Shown here piece after piece: positions 59,049 through 64,000 of a stretch of DNA of 64,000 nt. This stretch comes from Winogradskyella wandonensis (GTDB lineage Bacteria; Bacteroidota; Bacteroidia; Flavobacteriales; Flavobacteriaceae), in assembly GCF_004346845.1 (NCBI RefSeq), contig NZ_SMGI01000005.1, positions 62,001 to 126,000 on the forward strand, read 5' to 3'. How positions within the stretch are numbered: position 1 is the stretch's first letter; each line of letters starts with the position of its first letter. The position numbers and the translations under genes are program-made. The notes beneath the pieces are model-generated. The model worked only from the letters and a program-made list of their open reading frames with translations. It was not told the origin of the DNA and ran no database searches.

Positions 59049-60359
59049 ATGAAAACCATAGACAGCATACCCATTAGTAAAATTTCTCGAGCAACTAAAC
59101 TAGTTTCTACGGGTGCAAAAGTTGGTGTTAATTATCTAAAATATTACGGAGACAAAATGGTAAATTCTAAAGAAGATGCCAAAGAACGTCTCAATCAAAA
59201 TAACGCAGAAGACATTTACGATAGCCTTAAAAAGCTTAAAGGAAGTGCGCTTAAAGTAGCGCAAATGCTTAGCATGGAAAAAAGTATTTTGCCAAAGGCG
59301 TATGTCGAAAAGTTCTCATTATCACAATTTTCGGTTCCCCCATTATCACCTCCATTGGTGCTAAAAACGTTCAAAAAATATTTTGGGAAGCATCCCGAAG
59401 ATTTGTTCGATACTTTCAACGCAACCTCAGTAAATGCTGCCAGTATAGGGCAGGTCCACCTTGCAGAAAAGGATGGGAAAAAATTTGCTGTGAAAATTCA
59501 ATACCCTGGGGTTGCAGAAAGTATTGCATCAGATTTGGCACTGGTAAAACCAATTGCTATTAAAATGTTTAATATAAAAGGTAAAGATTCTGATAAATAT
59601 TTCAAGGAAGTAGAAAATAAGCTTACCGAAGAAACCAACTATTTACTAGAAATTGAACAAAGTAAAGCGGTTGTAGAGGCTTGTAAGCACATTCCAAATC
59701 TCGAGTTTCCTAATTATTATGAAGACTTATCATCCGAGCGCATCATTACGATGGATTACATGAAAGGTGAGCACCTATCTGAATTTGTTGCACACAATAC
59801 AAATCAAGAGGTCTCAAACAAGTTAGGTCAAGCGCTGTGGGACTTTTATATGTATCAAATCCATAAGCTTAGAAAAGTTCATGCAGACCCGCACCCTGGT
59901 AATTTCCTAATTTCTGAAGAAGGAAAATTAATCGCTTTAGATTTTGGTTGTATGAAGGAAATTCCAGAATCGTTTTACGTGCCTTATTTTGAATTAGCCA
60001 AAAAAGAAAGTTTAGAGGACGAGACATTTTTCACTAAAAAATTATACGAATTAGAAATTTTACGTGAAGATGACTCAAAAGAAGAAATAGAATTTTTTAG
60101 CGCCATGTTTCATGACTTGCTGAGCTTATTTACACAACCATTTCATAATGAAACTTTTGATTTTTCAGACCCAAATTTCTTCAATCAAGTTGCAGAAATG
60201 GGACAACGCTATTCAAAGAGTACAGAGCTTAGAAACATGAATGGTAATCGAGGCTCTAAACACTTTATTTATATTAATCGTACATTTTTTGGATTGTATA
60301 ATCTCATGTTCGATTTAAAAGCTGAAAATGTAAAAATCAACAACTTTATCAATCTTTAA
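59049..60359 (+). CDS. ABC1/AarF/UbiB-family atypical kinase
   Basis: 436 residues. Family motifs KGSALKVAQMLSMEKSILP (KxGQ-like region), VNAASIGQVHLAEKDGKKFAVKIQYPGV, HADPHPGNFLI and LDFGCMKEIP. ABC1 (UbiB) kinases are ATPases that assist quinone or isoprenoid-lipid handling at membranes. Here it sits in a block with photolyase-type genes, which is a common grouping in flavobacteria. Gap of 20 bp to the TetR gene and 0 bp to the flavin reductase. Confidence 0.92.
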   Translation: MKTIDSIPISKISRATKLVSTGAKVGVNYLKYYGDKMVNSKEDAKERLNQNNAEDIYDSLKKLKGSALKVAQMLSMEKSILPKAYVEKFSLSQFSVPPLSPPLVLKTFKKYFGKHPEDLFDTFNATSVNAASIGQVHLAEKDGKKFAVKIQYPGVAESIASDLALVKPIAIKMFNIKGKDSDKYFKEVENKLTEETNYLLEIEQSKAVVEACKHIPNLEFPNYYEDLSSERIITMDYMKGEHLSEFVAHNTNQEVSNKLGQALWDFYMYQIHKLRKVHADPHPGNFLISEEGKLIALDFGCMKEIPESFYVPYFELAKKESLEDETFFTKKLYELEILREDDSKEEIEFFSAMFHDLLSLFTQPFHNETFDFSDPNFFNQVAEMGQRYSKSTELRNMNGNRGSKHFIYINRTFFGLYNLMFDLKAENVKINNFINL

Positions 60360-60995
60360 ATGGCAGAATTCAGTTTAGAAGACATAAACAAAATGCATCA
60401 TTTGTACCGTATCAACTTAATTAACAGTTGTTCTGGTTACAAATCTGCAAATCTTATTGGTACCAAAGATGCTGCTGGCAATTCCAATCTCGCTGTTTTT
60501 AGCTCGTTAACCCACATGGGGTCTAATCCAGGATTATTAGGTGTTTTTATGCGGCCTACAACTGTAATTAGACATACGTATGAAAATTTAAAAAACACAG
60601 GATATTACACCGTAAACCATATCCACGAGCAAATTATAGCAGATGCGCATCATACCTCTGCCAAATATGATAAATCTATTTCTGAGTTTGACGTCACTGA
60701 ATTGCAAGAAGAATATAAAGACCATTTTCATGCACCATTTGTGGCAGGGTGCCCAATACAAATTGCCATGAGTTTTGTTGAAGAATATCACATCAAAGCC
60801 AACAATACCATTTTGGTTGTTGGTAAAATCGAAAAGCTATATGTGCCAGATGAATTGATAGAGAAAGATGGTTTTATTAATTTGTCAAAAGGGAAAGTAG
60901 CAACTATTAATGGTTTGGATGGTTATGCCGTACCTGATTTAAAAACACGTTTAGAATACCAACGTCCAAAAGCTGGATTTGCACATAGAGATTAA
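60360..60995 (+). CDS. flavin reductase-like FMN-binding protein
   Basis: 211 residues. SGYKSANLIGTKDAAGNSNLAVFSSLTHMGSNPGLLGVFMRPTTVIRHTYENLKNTGYYTVN is the split-barrel FMN-binding core of the flavin reductase family. It likely reduces FMN or binds flavin for a partner; it could supply reduced flavin to the photolyase-type proteins downstream, though that is inferred. Starts directly after the ABC1 kinase stop codon. Confidence 0.85.
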   Translation: MAEFSLEDINKMHHLYRINLINSCSGYKSANLIGTKDAAGNSNLAVFSSLTHMGSNPGLLGVFMRPTTVIRHTYENLKNTGYYTVNHIHEQIIADAHHTSAKYDKSISEFDVTELQEEYKDHFHAPFVAGCPIQIAMSFVEEYHIKANNTILVVGKIEKLYVPDELIEKDGFINLSKGKVATINGLDGYAVPDLKTRLEYQRPKAGFAHRD

Positions 60996-61018
60996 AATGC
61001 TTAAAAGCGCACACTATC

Positions 61019-62440
61019 ATGAAAATTCTACTTACCGGTACTACAGGTTACATAGCAAAGCGCCTTGCGCTACAGTTGCTAGAAGACGACCATGAACTAG
61101 TTTGCTGTGTAAGAGACATGGAGCGTATCCCAGATGAAATCGAAGACCATCCACAATGCACATTTATAAAAGTTGATTTTTTAGAGCCAGAACTTGCAGA
61201 AATCCCAGATGATATCGAGGTTGCTTATTATTTAATACACTCGATGTCTAATTCTAGTAATGACTTCGAGGAACTTGAAAAAAAATGTGCTCAAAACTTT
61301 AAAGAGCTCGTTAACAAGACTCAGTGCAAGCAAGTTATTTATCTAAGTGGTATTGTAAATGATGACTCGTTATCAAAGCATTTAAAATCGCGTCTTCAAG
61401 TTGAACAAACTTTAAAATCTGATAATTATGCCTTGACGACGTTCAGAGCTGGAATAATTGTAGGAAGTGGAAGTGCATCTTTCGAAATTATTAGAGACAT
61501 CGTAGAGAAATTACCCTTTATGATTACACCTAAATGGCTAAACACAAAAACACAACCCATTGGCATCCGAGATGTATTAACGTATTTGTCTGGGGCCTTA
61601 GGCAAAAAAGAACTTTACAACAATTCCTATGATATTTTTGGTCCGGAAATATTGACTTACAAACAAATGCTCCTGCAATTTGCAGAAGTAAGAGAGTTAA
61701 AACGATACATTGTTACACTTCCGGTTTTAACACCTAAGTTATCTTCGTATTGGCTTTATTTTGTGACATCAACGTCATTTCAATTGGCCTCGGCACTTGT
61801 GGATAGTATGAAAGTAGAAGTTATTGGTAAGGAAAGTGACATCAATGAGCATATCGATATTCAGCCAATGACCTACAAAACAGCGGTTGAGTTGGCTTTT
61901 CAAAAAATTGAACAAAATTCTGTGATTTCTAGTTGGAAAGATGCCGTAAGTAGCGGCGTTTTTAAAGACCAGCTTTCTAAGCATATCGAATTGCCACAAT
62001 ACGGCTGTTTTAAAGATGTAAGAAGCCGCGTTATTGAAGACGAAGAATTTACCATAAACCAAATCTGGAGTATCGGTGGACGTAACGGCTGGTATAGCTT
62101 TAACAGATTATGGAAAATTAGAGGTTATATAGACAAACTTTTTGGTGGTGTTGGTCTTAGACGCGGACGCACACATGACACGTATTTAGAACCTGGTGAC
62201 CCACTCGATTTTTGGCGTGTACTTTTTGCCGATAAAAAAGAGAAACGCCTTCTATTATTTGCTGAAATGAAACTACCTGGTGAAGCGTGGTTAGAGTTTA
62301 AAATCGTAAAAGACAAACTATTTCAGCGTGCTGTCTTTAGACCAAAAGGTGTTTGGGGTCGATTGTATTGGTATGCCGTTTTACCATTTCATGCCTTTGT
62401 ATTTAACGGAATGATTAACGCATTGGTAACTAAGAAATAA
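61019..62440 (+). CDS. SDR-type NAD(P)-binding protein with DUF2867 C-terminus
   Basis: 473 residues. Residues 1-230 are an atypical short-chain dehydrogenase: [32 protein letters not shown], then [12 protein letters not shown]. The C-terminal part (about 315-470) is DUF2867, with [21 protein letters not shown] and [21 protein letters not shown]. Such fusions are often found next to cryptochrome/photolyase genes in bacteria, as here. No substrate known; a role in a light-linked lipid or pigment step is inferred. Confidence 0.85.
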   Translation: MKILLTGTTGYIAKRLALQLLEDDHELVCCVRDMERIPDEIEDHPQCTFIKVDFLEPELAEIPDDIEVAYYLIHSMSNSSNDFEELEKKCAQNFKELVNKTQCKQVIYLSGIVNDDSLSKHLKSRLQVEQTLKSDNYALTTFRAGIIVGSGSASFEIIRDIVEKLPFMITPKWLNTKTQPIGIRDVLTYLSGALGKKELYNNSYDIFGPEILTYKQMLLQFAEVRELKRYIVTLPVLTPKLSSYWLYFVTSTSFQLASALVDSMKVEVIGKESDINEHIDIQPMTYKTAVELAFQKIEQNSVISSWKDAVSSGVFKDQLSKHIELPQYGCFKDVRSRVIEDEEFTINQIWSIGGRNGWYSFNRLWKIRGYIDKLFGGVGLRRGRTHDTYLEPGDPLDFWRVLFADKKEKRLLLFAEMKLPGEAWLEFKIVKDKLFQRAVFRPKGVWGRLYWYAVLPFHAFVFNGMINALVTKK

Positions 62441-62441
62441 A

Positions 62442-62588
62442 ATGCCTAGAGGCGTAAAAAAAGAAAATCTACCAACAAAAGTATGCCCAATTTGTGAACG
62501 CCCGTTTACGTGGCGAAAAAAATGGGCAAAGGATTGGGATAATGTAAAATATTGTAGTGAAAGATGCAGAAAACAAAAAACAGTTTAG
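62442..62588 (+). CDS. DUF2256 small zinc-binding protein
   Basis: 48 residues. Four cysteines (15, 18, 38, 42) form a CPIC and CSERC pair, a treble-clef-like zinc site, with [12 protein letters not shown] between them. DUF2256 genes commonly precede photolyase/cryptochrome genes, as this one does: it overlaps the cryptochrome start by 25 bp. Start ATG 1 bp after the SDR stop. Confidence 0.85.
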   Translation: MPRGVKKENLPTKVCPICERPFTWRKKWAKDWDNVKYCSERCRKQKTV

Positions 62589-63877
62589 TTTGGTTTAGAA
62601 ACGATTTACGCGTTAACGATAACGCTGTTCTCGCAAAAGCCTGCAACGAAAGTGATAGTGTTATTGCAGTCTATTGTTTAGACCCTAGACATTTTGAACA
62701 GGATAAATTTGGATTTAAAAAAACAGAAAAATTTAGAGCTAAATTTCTTCTAGAAACGCTAAACGATTTAAAAGAAAATTTAGCTAAAAAAAATATCGAT
62801 TTGCTCGTTTATTTCGATAAACCTGAAGCTGCGCTACCACAGCTTTGTGACACATACGAAATAGATGCTGTTTATTTTCAAAATGAATGGACCGAAGAAG
62901 AAAAAACTGCTGAAAATACTGTGGCTTCGCGTATCTCTGCCATCAATAAGAATATAATATTTCATTCAGTATACAATCAGTTTTTATATCATCCAGCGGA
63001 TATCAATTTCGAGATTGATAAAACACCTCAGGTATTTACGGTTTTCAGAAAAAAACTTGAGAAGTATGTAGATATCAGAGCAGAAGTACACATAGAAAAG
63101 AAACCAGATTCAAATCGTATTGAAAACACAACTCAAATCCCAACACTTTCCGACTTAGGTTTCGAGGATTTTGAAACGCATCCACATTCGGCTTTTCCTT
63201 TTAAAGGTGGCGAATCCGAAGCTTTTAAAAGACTAGAAAATTATTTTTTCGAAACTAAAAAATTAGGGTTTTACAAAAAAACGCGTAATGGCCTAGTTGG
63301 TGTAGACTACAGCTCTAAGTTTTCGCCATGGCTGGCTAATGGAAGTATTTCTGCCCGAACAATTTATTGGCAAATTAAAAAGTTTGAAGCGGAGCATTTC
63401 AAAAATCAATCGACCTATTGGTTAATTTTTGAGTTAATCTGGCGCGATTACTTTAAGTATGTATCGCTAAAACATGGCAACCAAATCTTTAAGCTCGAAG
63501 GCATCTTAAAGAAAGATTATGCATGGTCCAGAAACCAGAACAAGATAAACGCTTGGATTAACGGAGAAACCCATTCAGATTTTGTAAATGCCAACATGAT
63601 AGAACTTAAAGAAACTGGTTGGATGAGTAATCGTGGACGCCAAAACGTGGCATCTTATTTTGCGAAAGAATTAGAACTCGATTGGCGCATTGGCGCTGCC
63701 TATTTTGAGTCACTCCTACTCGACTACGACGTTCACAGTAATTACGGCAATTGGATGTATGTAGCTGGCGTTGGCAACGACCCGAGAGACCGAAAATTTA
63801 ATGTCGATTTACAGGCCGAACGCTATGACACCAATGGTAAATTTAGAAAGCGTTGGTTACAAACGTCTTTATTTTAA
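62564..63877 (+). CDS. cryD: DASH-family cryptochrome/photolyase
   Basis: 437 residues. N-terminal alpha/beta antenna domain with [20 protein letters not shown]-binding domain with [83 protein letters not shown] and [10 protein letters not shown]. This matches CRY-DASH, which repairs pyrimidine dimers in single-stranded DNA and may act in light sensing. It is the sixth gene in the TetR-headed block and is followed 3 bp later by a second photolyase-like gene. Confidence 0.93.
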   Translation: MQKTKNSLVWFRNDLRVNDNAVLAKACNESDSVIAVYCLDPRHFEQDKFGFKKTEKFRAKFLLETLNDLKENLAKKNIDLLVYFDKPEAALPQLCDTYEIDAVYFQNEWTEEEKTAENTVASRISAINKNIIFHSVYNQFLYHPADINFEIDKTPQVFTVFRKKLEKYVDIRAEVHIEKKPDSNRIENTTQIPTLSDLGFEDFETHPHSAFPFKGGESEAFKRLENYFFETKKLGFYKKTRNGLVGVDYSSKFSPWLANGSISARTIYWQIKKFEAEHFKNQSTYWLIFELIWRDYFKYVSLKHGNQIFKLEGILKKDYAWSRNQNKINAWINGETHSDFVNANMIELKETGWMSNRGRQNVASYFAKELELDWRIGAAYFESLLLDYDVHSNYGNWMYVAGVGNDPRDRKFNVDLQAERYDTNGKFRKRWLQTSLF

Positions 63878-63880
63878 TTT

Positions 63881-64000
63881 ATGAGCAAGAAACAAATTCA
63901 AATCATATTTCCACATCAACTCTTTAAAACATCAGAAGTTTTAGACCAGATTGATGCTGTCTATTTGGTAGAAGAGTATCTGTTTTTTAATCAATATAAA
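63881..64000 (+). CDS. photolyase-related protein (FeS-BCP/CryB type), 3' end outside window
   Basis: Only the first 40 residues are visible: MSKKQIQIIFPHQLFKTS, an aspartate-rich DQIDAVYLVEEYLFFNQYK. QLF in a FPHQLF context is the opening of deoxyribodipyrimidine-photolyase-related proteins, which carry a 4Fe-4S cluster in their C-terminal half. It continues past the right edge. Follows the CRY-DASH gene by 3 bp. Confidence 0.75.
   Translation, partial: MSKKQIQIIFPHQLFKTSEVLDQIDAVYLVEEYLFFNQYK

Noticed and set aside
1-64000. CRISPR array, prophage, IS element or integrative element
   Set aside because: No regularly spaced repeats, transposase, integrase or phage structural genes were seen on either strand.

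Overview
The window is AT-rich, gene-dense bacterial chromosome. Gene content places it in the Flavobacteriaceae (Bacteroidota), probably a marine relative of Winogradskyella, Psychroserpens or Lacinutrix (genus is a guess). Signs of this are Bacteroidota promoters (TTTG, about 19 bp, TAnnTTTG) before both tRNA genes and many others, few Shine-Dalgarno sites, flavobacterial families such as a CcsB-CcsA fusion, BshB1, DUF2911, DUF3108, DUF2490 and DUF6428, and an ATP-type PEP carboxykinase. No prophage, IS element, CRISPR array or rRNA operon was seen.

Layout. 1-5.7 kb: end of an LptF/LptG-type permease, RibB with a dead GTP-cyclohydrolase-like half, a DegT/DnrJ aminotransferase, a thioredoxin-like protein, a nitroreductase and two small hypothetical genes. 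5.8-24 kb, plus an outlier at 31.2-34.7 kb: a stress/energy regulon. It holds Hsp20, a beta-CASP RNase-like protein, an ATP-cone nuclease, four double-domain universal stress proteins, a LOV-type histidine kinase with a receiver-CRP regulator, a TerB-like protein, thioredoxin, a WG-repeat protein, a flavin-binding protein, a YtfI/GerW pair, an MlaEFD-like lipid transporter, an SQR-DsrC-DsrE sulfur cluster, a FadL porin and an SLC13 permease with PEP carboxykinase. 25-31 kb: tRNA-Ser, two M28 peptidases, tRNA-His, a GIY-YIG protein and BshB1. 34-43 kb: metabolism and transport, a run of tiny membrane proteins and CcsBA. 43.6-50 kb: KdsC, UbiA family, Maf, MscS, CorA. 50-55 kb: PIG-L deacetylase, a 36-residue protein and a sodium symporter. 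55.8-58.3 kb: an arsenic operon. 58.3-64 kb: TetR, ABC1 kinase, flavin reductase, SDR, DUF2256, cryptochrome-DASH and the start of another photolyase-like gene.

Main discovery. Twelve copies of a CRP/FNR-type palindrome (TGA-N6-TCA, flanked by A/C/T and T/G) lie in intergenic DNA between 6.3 and 31.2 kb. In every case a TAnnTTTR-like -7 element starts exactly 22 bp after the box on the coding strand (five exact TAnnTTTA, four exact TAnnTTTG, three looser). This puts the box near -41.5, the classical class II activator position. The regulator gene in the middle (12726-13775) encodes receiver + cyclic-nucleotide-like + CRP helix-turn-helix and has no Fe-S cysteine set. It overlaps a histidine kinase whose second sensor domain has the complete LOV signature, including the photoactive cysteine. 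I infer a local two-component regulon, possibly blue-light or flavin-redox sensing, that controls protein and RNA protection, persulfide handling, lipid transport and carbon flux. One of the twelve promoters has no gene behind it, only about 90 nt ending in a strong terminator: a candidate small RNA.
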